Positions 7,719-16,544 are shown, counted from the first letter of the stretch. The stretch: DNA of 64,000 nucleotides from Arthrobacter sp. AL12 (GCF_029960645.1 NZ_JASBQY010000001.1:207641-271640); one strand, 5' to 3'. Numbers and translations: made by a program. Notes: generated by a model from the letters alone, not told the origin.

Positions 7719-8498
7719 TTAGCGGTGCATGAAGTCCGGCTCGCGCTTCTCGGTGAAGGCTGCCATACCTTCCTTCTGGTCCTCGGTGGCGAACAGCGAA
7801 TGGAAAACCCGCCGTTCAAACAGCACACCCTGGGCCAGCCCGGTCTCAAACGCGGCGTTGACAGCTTCCTTGGCCACCATCGCGACCGGCTTGGACTTGG
7901 AGGCAATCACCGCGGCGGCCGTGAGGGCCTCGTCCACCACGTCCGCGGCCGGCACCACTCGGGACACGAGACCGGCTCGTTCGGCTTCCCCTGCGTCCAT
8001 GAAGCGTCCGGTCAGGATCATGTCCATCGCCTTGGATTTGCCCACCGCCCGGGTGAGGCGCTGCGAGCCGCCCATGCCCGGCAGCACGCCCAGGTTGATT
8101 TCCGGCTGGCCGAACTTGGCGTTGTCCCCGGCAATGATGAAATCGCACATCATCGCGAGCTCACAGCCGCCGCCCAGGGCGAACCCGGACACCGCCGCGA
8201 CCACCGGGATGCGCAGCCTTGTGAAGTCCTCCCAGCCGCGGAACCAGTCCGCCGCATACATGTCCATGTAGCCCTTGGACTGCATTTCCTTGATGTCCGC
8301 CCCGGCCGCGAAGGCCTTGGCGGAGCCGGTCAGCACGACCGCTCCCACCTCGGGGTCGGCATCCATGGCCGACACTGCGGCCACGAGTTCGTCCATGGTG
8401 GCCTTGTTGAGGGCGTTCAGCGCCTCGGGCCGGTTGAGCGTCACGAGCCCCACCCGGCCACGACGCTCCACCAGAATGTTTGTGTACTGCTCTCTCAT
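7719..8498 (-). CDS. Enoyl-CoA hydratase
   Basis: A 259-residue crotonase-fold enzyme adding water to a trans-2-enoyl-CoA. Both catalytic glutamates of true hydratases are present: Glu113 in [12 protein letters not shown] and Glu133 in [16 protein letters not shown]. The oxyanion-hole segment is [10 protein letters not shown]. It is the last gene of the set mmsA, 3-hydroxyisobutyryl-CoA hydrolase, mmsB, hydratase, 62 bp behind mmsB. In that setting it most likely hydrates methacrylyl-CoA to 3-hydroxyisobutyryl-CoA in valine breakdown. Such enzymes are often broad, and a role in general beta-oxidation is possible. GAGGGG lies 6 bases before the ATG. Confidence 0.9.
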   Translation of the reverse strand: MREQYTNILVERRGRVGLVTLNRPEALNALNKATMDELVAAVSAMDADPEVGAVVLTGSAKAFAAGADIKEMQSKGYMDMYAADWFRGWEDFTRLRIPVVAAVSGFALGGGCELAMMCDFIIAGDNAKFGQPEINLGVLPGMGGSQRLTRAVGKSKAMDMILTGRFMDAGEAERAGLVSRVVPAADVVDEALTAAAVIASKSKPVAMVAKEAVNAAFETGLAQGVLFERRVFHSLFATEDQKEGMAAFTEKREPDFMHR

Positions 8499-8560
8499 GC
8501 CTGTCCCCTCAGCTGTTCAGAAAATGTCTTGGCATCCGGCCGGTCGGTCTTCAGACCCGG

Positions 8561-9574
8561 CTAGTGTTCGGATCTGTCCCGGATGTCAGTGATGATGCCG
8601 GAGAAGTCCCGGCCCGCCCCGCCTTCTGCGGCAAAGCTATCGTAGATTTCGGAAGCGAGCGGACCCAGCCGTGCGGCGACGCCGGTGCTTTGGAGCGCGT
8701 TCAGCGCCAGCTTGAGGTCCTTCGCCATCAGGGCTCCGGCGAAGCCGGGCTGGTAGTCGCGGTTGGCGGGGCTCGTGGGCACCGGCCCCGGCACGGGGCA
8801 GTTGGTGGTCAGCGCCCAGCACTGGCCTGAGGCCGCGGAGGCGACGTCGAACAGCGCCTGGTGGGTCAGGCCCAGCTTCTCGCCGAGCACAAAGGCCTCG
8901 CTGACGGCGATCATCGAGACGCCGAGGATCATGTTGTTGCAGATCTTCGCGGCCTGTCCGGCACCATGTTCCCCGCAGTGGACCACTCGCTTGCCCATCA
9001 CCTCGAGCATCGGCCTGACCGCCTCGAAATCCTCCGGAAGCGCCCCCACCATAAAGGTCAGAGTGCCCGCCTCGGCGCCCACGACGCCGCCGGAAACCGG
9101 GGCGTCCACGGCCCGGTGCCCCGCCGCCACGGCGAGCTCGGCCGCTTCGCGGGCCTCGTCGACATTGATCGTGGAGCAGTCCAGGAACAAGGTGCCGGGG
9201 GCTGCGGTGGCGAGCAGGCCCGGCTGGCCGGGCTGTCCCGCCTGGCTCTGCTGTCCCGGCTGGCTCTGCTGTCCCGGCTGGCTCTGCTGTCCCGGGGTGC
9301 CGCGGTAGGCGTCCAGCAGGTGCTTGCCGCTGGGCAGCATGGTGAGGACAACGGCGGCCCCGGCCACGGCCTCGGCGGCGGTGCCAGCGGTGGCGATGCC
9401 GTGCGCCCGGGCAGTCTCCAGCGCGGCCGGCACCAGGTCGAAGCCGGTCACGGTGTAGCCGGCCTTGACCAGGTTGATGGCCATCGGCCCGCCCATGTGG
9501 CCCAGACCGAGGAAGGCGATCGGGCCGGCCTGCGCCCCGGGCAGGCCGGATTCAAGCGTCGATGGTTCAGACAT
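8561..9574 (-). CDS. mmsB: 3-hydroxyisobutyrate dehydrogenase with a Gln-rich insertion
   Basis: A 337-residue NAD-dependent beta-hydroxyacid dehydrogenase oxidising 3-hydroxyisobutyrate to methylmalonate semialdehyde. The N-terminal Rossmann motif is FLGLGHMGGPMA, the substrate segment is DAPVSGGVVGAEAGTLT, and the catalytic lysine is Lys210 in GAGQAAKICNN. It is longer than the usual roughly 295 residues because of a Gly/Gln/Ser/Pro-rich insert at residues about 94-119. The insert is encoded by an 18-bp tandem repeat and sits where homologues run from the YxG loop into the LFLDCSTI strand. Its start overlaps the end of the upstream hydrolase gene by 8 bases. AAGGAG lies 7 bases before the ATG. 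Confidence 0.9.
   Translation of the reverse strand: MSEPSTLESGLPGAQAGPIAFLGLGHMGGPMAINLVKAGYTVTGFDLVPAALETARAHGIATAGTAAEAVAGAAVVLTMLPSGKHLLDAYRGTPGQQSQPGQQSQPGQQSQAGQPGQPGLLATAAPGTLFLDCSTINVDEAREAAELAVAAGHRAVDAPVSGGVVGAEAGTLTFMVGALPEDFEAVRPMLEVMGKRVVHCGEHGAGQAAKICNNMILGVSMIAVSEAFVLGEKLGLTHQALFDVASAASGQCWALTTNCPVPGPVPTSPANRDYQPGFAGALMAKDLKLALNALQSTGVAARLGPLASEIYDSFAAEGGAGRDFSGIITDIRDRSEH
9224..9296. repeat. 18-bp tandem repeat inside mmsB
   Basis: TGGCTCTGCTGTCCCGGC occurs at 9243-9260 and 9261-9278, with a third copy differing only in its last base at 9279-9296 and a degenerate copy before them from 9224. Being a multiple of three, it keeps the mmsB frame and adds repeated GQQSQP units. Copy number probably varies between strains. 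Confidence 0.85.
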
Positions 9575-10640
9575 TGTCGCGCTCCTTCGAAAGCATCAGT
9601 TCACGGTCGCCCAGCGGCGCAAAATAGGATTCGACGTCGCCGCGGCTGACCTCCGCCAGCGTCGCGGGCCGCCAGCGCGGGTTGCGGTCCTTGTCCACGA
9701 CCTGGGCTCGGATGCCTTCGCGGAAATCGGGACCGGCAAGGAACCGCAGCCCCACCCGGTATTCCTGTTCCAGGGCTTCCTCGAGGCCCAGTCCCCTGAC
9801 CCGGCGCAGTGATTCCAGCGCCACTTTCACGGCGGTCGGCGACTTGGCCTCAATGGTGTCGGCGGCGTCGGAGGCTTCCCCGCCCACTGCCCGCAGCCGG
9901 CGCACGATCTCCACGGCGTCGCCGCTTGAATAGCAGGCGTCAATCCATTCCTGCTGCGCTGCGAGGACGGAGGGTGGGGCCTCCTCGGCGAAGCGCGCGA
10001 CGGCGTCGTCCGCTGCCTCGTTCTCCAGCGCCTCGGCAAGTGCCGCGAGCTTCGCGGACGGGACGAAGCGGTCCGCGAGCCCCAGGAACAGGGCGTCGGC
10101 GCCGCTCAGGTGCGCGCCGGTGAGGGCCGCATGGGTTCCGGACTCCCCCGGTGAGCGGGAGAGCAGCAGGGTGCCGCCGACGTCGGGCACGAACCCGATG
10201 GTGGTCTCCGGCATGCCCATCCGGGTGCGTTCGGTGACGATCCGGACCGAGCCGTGTGCGGAGATCCCCACTCCGCCGCCGAGGACCAAGCCGTCCATGA
10301 ACGCCACGTACGGCTTCGGGTAGCCCGAAATGAGCGCGTTCATCCGGTATTCCTCGGCCCAGAAGTCCGCCGTGGCGTCGCCGCCGTCGAGCATGTCCTT
10401 GTAGATGGCCACGATGTCGCCGCCGGCGCACAGGCCCCGGTCACCGGCGCCGTGGACCAGCACCGCCGCCACGGCGTCGTCGTCTGCCCAGAGGGTGAGC
10501 TGCTCCAGCACGGCTGAGGCCATGCCCGCGGTGAGCGCGTTGACGGCCTGGGGCCGGTTGAGCGTGACCACGCCCAGCCGGCCGCGCCGTTCGAACAGCA
10601 CCTCCGCCGTTGCGGCGTCGGAGGAATGCTTCCCCGCCAT
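9567..10640 (-). CDS. 3-hydroxyisobutyryl-CoA hydrolase
   Basis: A 357-residue crotonase-superfamily hydrolase releasing free 3-hydroxyisobutyrate from its CoA ester in valine catabolism. The longer C-terminal region and the active-site set match the HIBYL-CoA hydrolase subgroup rather than hydratases. GLCAGGDI forms the oxyanion hole. Glu145 in MPETTIGFVPDVGG and Asp153 correspond to the catalytic glutamate and aspartate of that subgroup. The second hydratase glutamate is absent. Its ATG overlaps the mmsA stop by one base (TGATG), so translation is probably coupled. Its own end overlaps the mmsB start. Confidence 0.9.
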   Translation of the reverse strand: MAGKHSSDAATAEVLFERRGRLGVVTLNRPQAVNALTAGMASAVLEQLTLWADDDAVAAVLVHGAGDRGLCAGGDIVAIYKDMLDGGDATADFWAEEYRMNALISGYPKPYVAFMDGLVLGGGVGISAHGSVRIVTERTRMGMPETTIGFVPDVGGTLLLSRSPGESGTHAALTGAHLSGADALFLGLADRFVPSAKLAALAEALENEAADDAVARFAEEAPPSVLAAQQEWIDACYSSGDAVEIVRRLRAVGGEASDAADTIEAKSPTAVKVALESLRRVRGLGLEEALEQEYRVGLRFLAGPDFREGIRAQVVDKDRNPRWRPATLAEVSRGDVESYFAPLGDRELMLSKERDNV

Positions 10641-12139
10641 CAGCTGCCTTCCGGCATCACGAAGCTGGCACCGGTGCGGATGCCGGAGGGCCAGCGGGTG
10701 GTGACCGTCTTGGTCTTGGTGTAGAAGCGGAAGGCGTCGGTGCCGTGCTGGTTGAGGTCGCCAAAGCCGGAAGCCTTCCAGCCGCCGAAGGTGTAGTAGG
10801 CAATCGGCACCGGAATCGGGACGTTGATGCCCACCATGCCCACCTGGACCCGGCTGGCGAAGTCGCGGGCGGAGTCGCCGTCGCGGGTGTAGATGGCCAC
10901 CCCGTTGCCGAACTCATGCTCGCTGCACAGGCGCAGGGCCTCGTCGTAGTCCTCCGCGCGGAGCACGCTCAGCACCGGGCCGAAGATCTCTTCCTTGTAG
11001 ATCGTCATGTCCTTCGTGACGTTGTCGAAGAGGGTGGGGCCGACCCAGAAGCCGCCCTCGTAGCCCTCGACCTTGAGGCCGCGGCCGTCGGTGATCAGGG
11101 TGGCGCCCTCGTCGACGCCGGCCTGGATGTAGCCTTCGATCCGTTCCTTGGCGGAGGCCGCCACAACCGGGCCGAAGTCCGAGTCCTTGGCCAGGCTGTG
11201 GCCGACCTTGAGGTCCGCGATCCGCTCCTCCAGCTTCGCGACGAGCGCGTCGCCGGTGGCCTTGCCGACCGGCACGGCCACCGAGATGGCCATGCAGCGT
11301 TCGCCGGCGGAGCCGAAGCCGGCGCCCATTAGGGCGTCCGCGGCCATGTCCAGGTCCGCGTCCGGCATGATCACCATGTGGTTCTTGGCCCCGCCGAAGC
11401 ACTGGGCGCGCTTGCCGTTCGCGGCGGCCGTGGCGTAGATGTACTGCGCGATCGGCGTGGAGCCGACGAAGCCGATGGCCTGGACGCGGGGGTCCTCCAG
11501 CAGCGCATCGACCGCTTCCTTGTCGCCGTTGACGACGTTGAAGACACCGGCGGGCAGGCCTGCCTCGGTGAAGAGCTCCGCGAGCCGCAGCGGCACGGAG
11601 GGGTCCCGTTCGGACGGCTTGAGAATGAAGGAGTTGCCCGCGGCGAGCGCCGGGCCTGACTTCCAGAGCGGGATCATGGCCGGGAAGTTGAACGGCGTGA
11701 TTCCGGCGACGACGCCGAGCGGCTGGCGGAGCGAGTGCACGTCGATGCCGGTTCCGGCGTTGTCCGAGAACTCGCCTTTGAGCAGGTGCGGGGCGCCTGC
11801 GGCGAATTCCACGACCTCGATGCCGCGCTGGATGTCACCCTTCGCGTCGAGGAAGGTCTTGCCGTGCTCCGAGGACAGCAGGGTGGCGAGTTCGTCCAGG
11901 TTCTGGTTGACCAGGTCGACGAACTTGAGCAGGATCCGCCCGCGGCGCTGCGGGTTCATGGCCGCCCATTCGAGCTGGCCCTTCTCCGCGTTGGAGACCA
12001 CGTTGCGGACTTCCTCGGTACTGGCCAACGGCACCCTGGCCTGGACCTCGCCGGTGCACGGATCGTAGACATCGCTGAAGCGCCCCGAGGTGCCTTCAAC
12101 ATGCTGTCCGTCAATGTAATGGGATAGTTCGCGAACCAT
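10640..12139 (-). CDS. mmsA: CoA-acylating methylmalonate-semialdehyde dehydrogenase
   Basis: A 499-residue member of the aldehyde dehydrogenase superfamily converting methylmalonate semialdehyde with CoA and NAD+ to propionyl-CoA and CO2. The nucleophile is Cys282 in GSAGERCMAISVAVPVG. The general-base glutamate of ordinary aldehyde dehydrogenases is replaced, with FGGAKNHMVIMPDADLD in that region, as expected for CoA-dependent members. PFNFPAMIPLW and the GSTPIAQYIY coenzyme segment are also present. The ATG at 12139 is chosen because AAGGAG precedes it by 9 bases; an in-frame extension to 12199 lacks such a site. It is the first gene of the four-gene valine operon. Confidence 0.93.
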   Translation of the reverse strand: MVRELSHYIDGQHVEGTSGRFSDVYDPCTGEVQARVPLASTEEVRNVVSNAEKGQLEWAAMNPQRRGRILLKFVDLVNQNLDELATLLSSEHGKTFLDAKGDIQRGIEVVEFAAGAPHLLKGEFSDNAGTGIDVHSLRQPLGVVAGITPFNFPAMIPLWKSGPALAAGNSFILKPSERDPSVPLRLAELFTEAGLPAGVFNVVNGDKEAVDALLEDPRVQAIGFVGSTPIAQYIYATAAANGKRAQCFGGAKNHMVIMPDADLDMAADALMGAGFGSAGERCMAISVAVPVGKATGDALVAKLEERIADLKVGHSLAKDSDFGPVVAASAKERIEGYIQAGVDEGATLITDGRGLKVEGYEGGFWVGPTLFDNVTKDMTIYKEEIFGPVLSVLRAEDYDEALRLCSEHEFGNGVAIYTRDGDSARDFASRVQVGMVGINVPIPVPIAYYTFGGWKASGFGDLNQHGTDAFRFYTKTKTVTTRWPSGIRTGASFVMPEGS

Positions 12140-12198
12140 GATGGAATGCTCCTTTGCACCGTGTGATTGCCGAAGTGACGGCCGGGCCATGTGACCCA

Positions 12199-12240
12199 CG
12201 ACATCTTCTGCTCCCGAATATACTCGGACTTCCTACTAAA
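12199..12240 (-). promoter_or_regulatory. Promoter region of the mms operon
   Basis: On the minus strand the region upstream of mmsA carries GTCCGAGTATATTCGGG. The core TCCNAGTATATT is also present at 2133-2144 (GTCCTAGTATATTGCATAG) in the acyl-CoA dehydrogenase/synthetase promoter region. TATATT is a fair -10 hexamer. The shared flanking bases suggest a common regulator of both catabolic loci, but two copies are weak evidence. Confidence 0.35.
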
Positions 12241-12289
12241 TTCCAGAGGGCGTGGTCGGACCGCCGCTTCGTCCGGCAGTCAAGTTCGG

Positions 12290-12302
12290 TAAGTTAGGGA
12301 TT
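12290..12302 (+). promoter_or_regulatory. Leaderless-type -10 box of xth
   Basis: TAAGTT at 12290-12295 lies 7 bases before the GTG of exodeoxyribonuclease III, the spacing seen for transcripts that begin at the start codon. AGGG just before the GTG is too close to be a normal ribosome site. Confidence 0.4.
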
Positions 12303-13109
12303 GTGAAGATAGCTACCTGGAATGTGAACTCGCTCCGTGCCCGTGCCGACCGTGTGGAAGCCTGGCTCCAGCGCATCGACTGTGATGTCCTGGCCATCCA
12401 GGAAACCAAATGCAAGGACGACAACTTCCCCTGGGAGCTGTTCGAGAACCTGGGCTACGAGGTGGCGCACTTTGGCCTGAGCCAGTGGAACGGCGTGGCG
12501 ATCGCCTCCCGGGTGGGGCTCGCCGACGTCGAACGCACTTTCCTGGACCAGCCCGCCTTCGGCAAGAGCGGCAAGGATGCCGTGCAGGAGGCCCGCGCCA
12601 TCGGCGCCACCTGCGGCGGGATCAGGGTCTGGAGCCTCTATGTTCCCAATGGCCGGGCCCTCGACGATGAACACATGCCCTACAAGCTCAGCTGGCTGGA
12701 TACCCTGCGGACCCACGCCGAGGGCTGGCTCCGGAAGGACCCCGCAGCGCAGATTGCCCTGATGGGCGACTGGAACATTGCCCCGCAGGACGACGACGTC
12801 TGGGACGTCGATTACTTCCGCACCGAGGGCCTCACGCACGTCAGCGAACCGGAACGCGCGGCCTTCCACGCCTTTGAGAACGCCGGGTTCCAGGACGTGG
12901 TCCGCCCGCACACCCCCGGTCCCGGTGTCTACACGTACTGGGACTACACCCAGCTGCGCTTCCCGAAAAAGGAAGGCATGCGGATCGACTTCGTCCTGGC
13001 CTCCCCGGCTCTGGCTGCCCGGGTCACCGGCGCCGCCATCGACCGCGAGGAACGCAAGGGCAAGGGCGCCTCGGACCACGCCCCCGTGATCGTGGAGCTG
13101 GGCGACTGA
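12303..13109 (+). CDS. xth: Exodeoxyribonuclease III (AP endonuclease)
   Basis: A 268-residue Mg2+-dependent exonuclease III family protein that cleaves DNA at abasic sites and removes 3'-blocking groups in base-excision repair. Family motifs are KIATWNVNSLRAR at the N-terminus, DVLAIQETKC with the metal-binding glutamate, MGDWNIAP (usually GDFN/GDWN), MRIDFVLAS, and the C-terminal GASDHAPVIVEL with the catalytic Asp-His pair. The GTG at 12303 begins the conserved MKIATWN pattern; an in-frame extension to 12252 adds a non-conserved leader. The unknown gene at 13141 follows after 31 bases and probably shares the transcript. Confidence 0.93.
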   Translation: MKIATWNVNSLRARADRVEAWLQRIDCDVLAIQETKCKDDNFPWELFENLGYEVAHFGLSQWNGVAIASRVGLADVERTFLDQPAFGKSGKDAVQEARAIGATCGGIRVWSLYVPNGRALDDEHMPYKLSWLDTLRTHAEGWLRKDPAAQIALMGDWNIAPQDDDVWDVDYFRTEGLTHVSEPERAAFHAFENAGFQDVVRPHTPGPGVYTYWDYTQLRFPKKEGMRIDFVLASPALAARVTGAAIDREERKGKGASDHAPVIVELGD

Positions 13110-13140
13110 TGGGCACAGCCCAGGGAAGTGACGTGGTGCG

Positions 13141-14037
13141 ATGACGGGAAACCTCTACCGCGGCCAGGCCGGGCTGCCGTTCTCGTCCGCGCTGCGCGTC
13201 TACGAACCCCTGGAGGCGTTCCCGGAGGAGCAGCAGGGCGCCCTGCGCGCGGCGGGGGCCCGGAGCGCTTCCCGGGCCGCCGTTGAAAACGCCGAGCTGC
13301 TGGCCTCACTCGGCCGCATCACCCGCCCGGGCGGGGACCCGTTCCCCACCGGGGCGACGGATCTGGTCAGGATCCTTGCCGTCCCGCGGAGACCCGACAC
13401 CGGGGCCCCGGACGCCGGCACTCCCGACACCCGGGCGCCGGAGCGGCTGCTGTACTGCCCCAGCCAGCTGGTGCTCCGGGCCGGGCTGGCGGCCAACGCC
13501 CTGATGGAGGGCATCCACGGGCCGCTGGCCCAGCTGCTTATCCCGGAGGAGCAGCGGGACCGGCACCAGGGGCGCATCGATGAAGTGCGGGCGCATTCCG
13601 GGCTGGGCCGGGTGCACACCCGGGCGTCCACCTGGGGCATCCCCTTCAGCTGGTTCTGCCTGTTCAAGGAATCGGACCCCACGGACGTGGTGGAATCCGA
13701 GGGTCGGATCGTCACCGTGCGCATCCGCACGACGATCGGCGAGTCCCTCGAGCGGGTCCGCTACGCCGTGGCCCATCTGGCCCTGGCCGCCCCGGATCTG
13801 GACATGCTCGAGGACCTCACCCAGCTCACCGAATGGCTGGAACTCTTCCACCCGGGGTCCATGGTGGAACTGGACTACGGCGCCGTGGCGGACAAGGTCT
13901 ACCCGGACGACTCGCCCATGGACGTCCGGCTGGGCATTGAGTGCCTCGCCGAAGGGGACATGACCGGGGCCGCCGCGGCCTACCGCCGGCTGGCGTCCCG
14001 CTGGATCCCGATCCGGCAGCTGGCCCGGGCGTCCTGA
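13141..14037 (+). CDS. Conserved actinobacterial protein of unknown function
   Basis: I do not recognise a functional family for this 298-residue protein. It is soluble, with no signal peptide or membrane segment. The N-terminal half is Arg/Ala/Pro-rich and includes a short run of DTGAPDAG-like repeats near residues 82-100. The C-terminal half looks folded, with conserved-looking blocks STWGIPFSWFCLFKESDP, RYAVAHLALAAPDLDMLEDL and LECLAEGD-type helices. It lies 31 bases behind xth and may be co-transcribed with it, but nothing in the sequence ties it to DNA repair. It resembles proteins annotated only by DUF numbers in Micrococcaceae. Confidence 0.7.
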   Translation: MTGNLYRGQAGLPFSSALRVYEPLEAFPEEQQGALRAAGARSASRAAVENAELLASLGRITRPGGDPFPTGATDLVRILAVPRRPDTGAPDAGTPDTRAPERLLYCPSQLVLRAGLAANALMEGIHGPLAQLLIPEEQRDRHQGRIDEVRAHSGLGRVHTRASTWGIPFSWFCLFKESDPTDVVESEGRIVTVRIRTTIGESLERVRYAVAHLALAAPDLDMLEDLTQLTEWLELFHPGSMVELDYGAVADKVYPDDSPMDVRLGIECLAEGDMTGAAAAYRRLASRWIPIRQLARAS

Positions 14038-14040
14038 CTG

Positions 14041-14054
14041 GACCGCCGGCGGTC
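14041..14054. terminator. Perfect 14-bp palindrome between convergent genes
   Basis: GACCGCCGGCGGTC is a perfect palindrome 3 bases after the stop of the 13141 gene and 35 bases from the end of the convergent lacI-type gene. It is a possible weak terminator, too short and loop-poor to be certain. Confidence 0.3.
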
Positions 14055-14089
14055 GGGCGGTTCGTGCTAACGGCCGCTGCCAGCGGGTG

Positions 14090-15235
14090 CTAAACGCTGC
14101 CGGCGCTAGGGCGGCCGGCGCTACGGGCGGCTGGCCTGGGGGGTGGGAGTTCCCGGCGCGGCGCCTTTCCGGGCGCGGCCTCCGCATCCGCGGGCGGCGC
14201 CGTCGTGCTCCGAACAATCAGCTGGTGCGGGGCAACCGTCGAGCGCACCGACCCGGCGATCCCGTCGAGCTCGTCCAGCAGCATCTTTGTGGCCAGTTCG
14301 GCCTGCTCGTCCGGGCGCTGCCGGACCGTGGTGAGCCCCATGGCCTCCGAAAAGTCGTGGTCGTCGATCCCGATAACAGAGAGGTCCTCAGGGACCTTCA
14401 CCCCGGCCCGGTTGGCCTCAAAGATGATCCCCATGGCCATCTCATCCGAGGCGCAGAAGATTGCCGTGGGCTTGGGTCCGGGCCTGTCCCAGAGCCGGTG
14501 GAAGGCGTCCTGGCCGCTGCGGACCGTGAAGTCGCCCCATTCGTCCCATTCCTGCCGCGCGTTCAGGCCGGCTTCGGCCATGACATCCCGGAAGCCCTGG
14601 ATCCTGACCCGGGGGACGTCGAAGTTAAGGTCGGTTTCGTCGTCGCCGTGCAGCAGGGCGATCTCCGTGTGGCCGAGGTCGATCAGGTGCCGCACGGCCG
14701 TGGCGGCGGCGGCGTAGTCGTCGATCCCGATGTAGGGGCATTCCTCTACGTGGCCGCCGACGACGACCAGCGGGATGTCGATCTTCTGCAGGTGCTCGAT
14801 TTCCTCATGGGTCAGTGCCATACACAGCACCAGCAGCGCATCGATCTGTTTATAGACCATGGTCTTGCTGAACAGCCGCTCACGGTTGCTGCCGTGGCCG
14901 CCCAGGTTGAAGAGCGAGAGGTTGTACTGGCGGGCGTGCAGTTCACGGTCGGCGCCCTCGATGGCCTTGGAGAAGAACCAGCGGCTGACGAAGGGGGCCA
15001 ACACGCCAATGGTCTTGGTGCGCCCGGTGGCCAGCCCGGACGCCGAGGAGGAGGCGACGTAGCCCAGGTCTGCGGCGATGCCCAGGATTTTCTCCCGGGT
15101 GGCGGGCGAAACCCTGGGCAGGCCGCGGACGGCGCGGGACACGGTGGCGGTGGACACTCCGGCGGCGGCGGCCACGTCTTCGATGCTGACCCCGGAGTGG
15201 CCGCCGCGCTGTGCCCTGTCTGTTGTCCTTGCCAC
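14090..15235 (-). CDS. LacI family transcriptional regulator
   Basis: A 382-residue sugar-responsive regulator. The N-terminal LacI headpiece is VSIEDVAAAAGVSTATVSRAV, followed by the hinge VASSSASGLATGRT. The rest is a periplasmic-binding-protein-like ligand domain (IGVLAPFVSRWFFSKAIEGA, then DEMAMGIIFEANRAG and VIGIDDHDFSEAMGLTTV). The GTG at 15235 is preferred because AGGGG lies 5 bases upstream and the headpiece starts shortly after. The C-terminal roughly 35 residues are an unusual Pro/Arg/Ala-rich tail. It lies downstream of the ABC sugar importer, whose promoter contains a LacI-type operator, so it is probably that operon's repressor. Confidence 0.9.
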   Translation of the reverse strand: MARTTDRAQRGGHSGVSIEDVAAAAGVSTATVSRAVRGLPRVSPATREKILGIAADLGYVASSSASGLATGRTKTIGVLAPFVSRWFFSKAIEGADRELHARQYNLSLFNLGGHGSNRERLFSKTMVYKQIDALLVLCMALTHEEIEHLQKIDIPLVVVGGHVEECPYIGIDDYAAAATAVRHLIDLGHTEIALLHGDDETDLNFDVPRVRIQGFRDVMAEAGLNARQEWDEWGDFTVRSGQDAFHRLWDRPGPKPTAIFCASDEMAMGIIFEANRAGVKVPEDLSVIGIDDHDFSEAMGLTTVRQRPDEQAELATKMLLDELDGIAGSVRSTVAPHQLIVRSTTAPPADAEAAPGKAPRRELPPPRPAARSAGRPSAGSV

Positions 15236-15331
15236 CGTGTCCCCTTGTCGACTGGCCTCGGAGGCAACCCGCGGCCTCCGAAGTACTCCATTAGCCTGCC
15301 TCGCCCACGGCAACAAATGCCCCTCCCAAGC

Positions 15332-15392
15332 AACGTGGGGTCACTTGCCGCCCATAAACCCCCTCGGGATGGGCGCTAGGTGACCCCGCGTT
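15332..15392. repeat. Dispersed palindrome family 1, copy A
   Basis: Arms at 15332-15355 and 15369-15392 match at 20 of 24 positions around a 13-base loop. The arms read about AACGYGGGGTCAC followed by YTNNCGCCCAT. The right arm ends on the stop codon of the small membrane gene (reverse strand), so the element sits at the 3' end of the ABC-importer operon and may end its transcription before lacI. Confidence 0.8.
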
Positions 15393-15652
15393 CACTTGCG
15401 CCGGGACGCCGTCCTTTCCGGCAGGCGCCGGCGCAGCCGGATCAATCCGTACAAGGCGAGCACCATGGCCAGCAGGCCCAGGGCCCAGCCCAGCGCGGGC
15501 TGGCCGGTGACCTCCATCCAGACGGTGATGATAAGCAGCACAAGTCCCCAGAACCCGAGGAGCCCAATAATGATGTCGAAATCCTCCCCGGAACGGACAT
15601 GGCGGTATTCGCTGCGCACCAGACCACCGCTGGACTTGCCCTTCATCGCCAA
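15392..15652 (-). CDS. Small two-segment membrane protein at the end of the sugar importer operon
   Basis: An unrecognised 86-residue protein with two hydrophobic segments (about residues 27-45 and 53-69) and a basic RLRRRLPERTASRRK end, so both termini should be cytoplasmic. It follows the last permease gene by only 4 bases and is surely on the same transcript. The start could be TTG at 15652 or ATG at 15646; neither has a clear ribosome site, which fits translational coupling. Function is unknown; an accessory part of the importer is possible. Confidence 0.6.
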   Translation of the reverse strand: MAMKGKSSGGLVRSEYRHVRSGEDFDIIIGLLGFWGLVLLIITVWMEVTGQPALGWALGLLAMVLALYGLIRLRRRLPERTASRRK

Positions 15653-15656
15653 GCCG

Positions 15657-16544
15657 TCACTTCACGGCGCCGGCGGTGAGGCCCGCGACGATCTTACGTT
15701 GGAAGACCAGCACCAGGATCACCAGCGGAATTGTGACGATCGTTCCGGCGGCCATGATGGCCGTGTAGGGAATCTGCTGCGGCTGGGCCCCGGCGAAGTT
15801 GGCAATGGCCACCGTCACCGGCTGGGTCGCATCGTTGGAGAGCTGGCTGGCGATCAGGAACTCATTCCATGAGGAGATGAACGCCAGGATTGCTGTCGTG
15901 AAGATGGCCGGTGCCGCCAGCGGCATGATGACCCGCCGGAACGCCTGCCCCTGGGTGCAGCCATCGACCCGCGCGGCTTCCTCAAGCTCCCACGGCATTT
16001 CCCGGAAGAACGACGTCATCGTGTAGACAGTCAACGGGAGGACGAAGGAGATGTTCGGAATGATCAGCGCCTGGTAGGTGCCGATCCAGCCGATATTGGT
16101 GAACAGCTGGAACAGCGGGGTGATGAGGGCGACCCCGGGGAACATGGACGCCCCCAGGATGAAGCCCAGCACCAGGTACTTGAACCGGAAGTTCAGCCGG
16201 GCCAGCGCGTAGGCTGCGAAAACGCCGACCACCAGCGAGATCACGGTTACCGTGACGCCGATGAACAGACTGTTCAGCAGCGCCTGGCCGAACCTGTTGC
16301 CGAACGATGTATCGAAGGCTGTTTTGAAGTTGTCAAGCGTCACGTGGGTGGGCAGGAGCGAGGTGTCGTAGGTGTAGCCCACGTCTCGGAATGCCGTGAC
16401 CACCATCCAGTACGCCGGTGCAAGGCACCAGAACAGGATGACTGCCGCACTGACATACGTACGGACGCTCGCCCACTTCTCGCGATTCTGCGCCACTTTG
16501 CGGCCCCGGTCCTGCCGGGCTCGTAGTTCGGTCGCGGCGGTCAT
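15657..16544 (-). CDS. Carbohydrate ABC transporter permease (MalG type)
   Basis: A 295-residue inner-membrane permease of the CUT1 sugar-importer class with six predicted membrane segments. The ATPase-docking EAA loop is EAARVDGCTQGQAFRRVIMP, followed by PLAAPAIFTTAILAFISSWNEF, the classic MalG signature region. It pairs with the permease encoded just upstream, and the two genes overlap by 4 bases (ATGA). No ATPase gene is nearby, so a shared MsiK-type ATPase elsewhere in the genome would energise it, as is common in actinobacteria. The sugar is unknown. Confidence 0.92.
   Translation of the reverse strand: MTAATELRARQDRGRKVAQNREKWASVRTYVSAAVILFWCLAPAYWMVVTAFRDVGYTYDTSLLPTHVTLDNFKTAFDTSFGNRFGQALLNSLFIGVTVTVISLVVGVFAAYALARLNFRFKYLVLGFILGASMFPGVALITPLFQLFTNIGWIGTYQALIIPNISFVLPLTVYTMTSFFREMPWELEEAARVDGCTQGQAFRRVIMPLAAPAIFTTAILAFISSWNEFLIASQLSNDATQPVTVAIANFAGAQPQQIPYTAIMAAGTIVTIPLVILVLVFQRKIVAGLTAGAVK

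Noticed and set aside
9224-9296. CRISPR or minisatellite array in mmsB
   Set aside because: The units are contiguous 18-bp in-frame repeats without spacers, inside a coding region.
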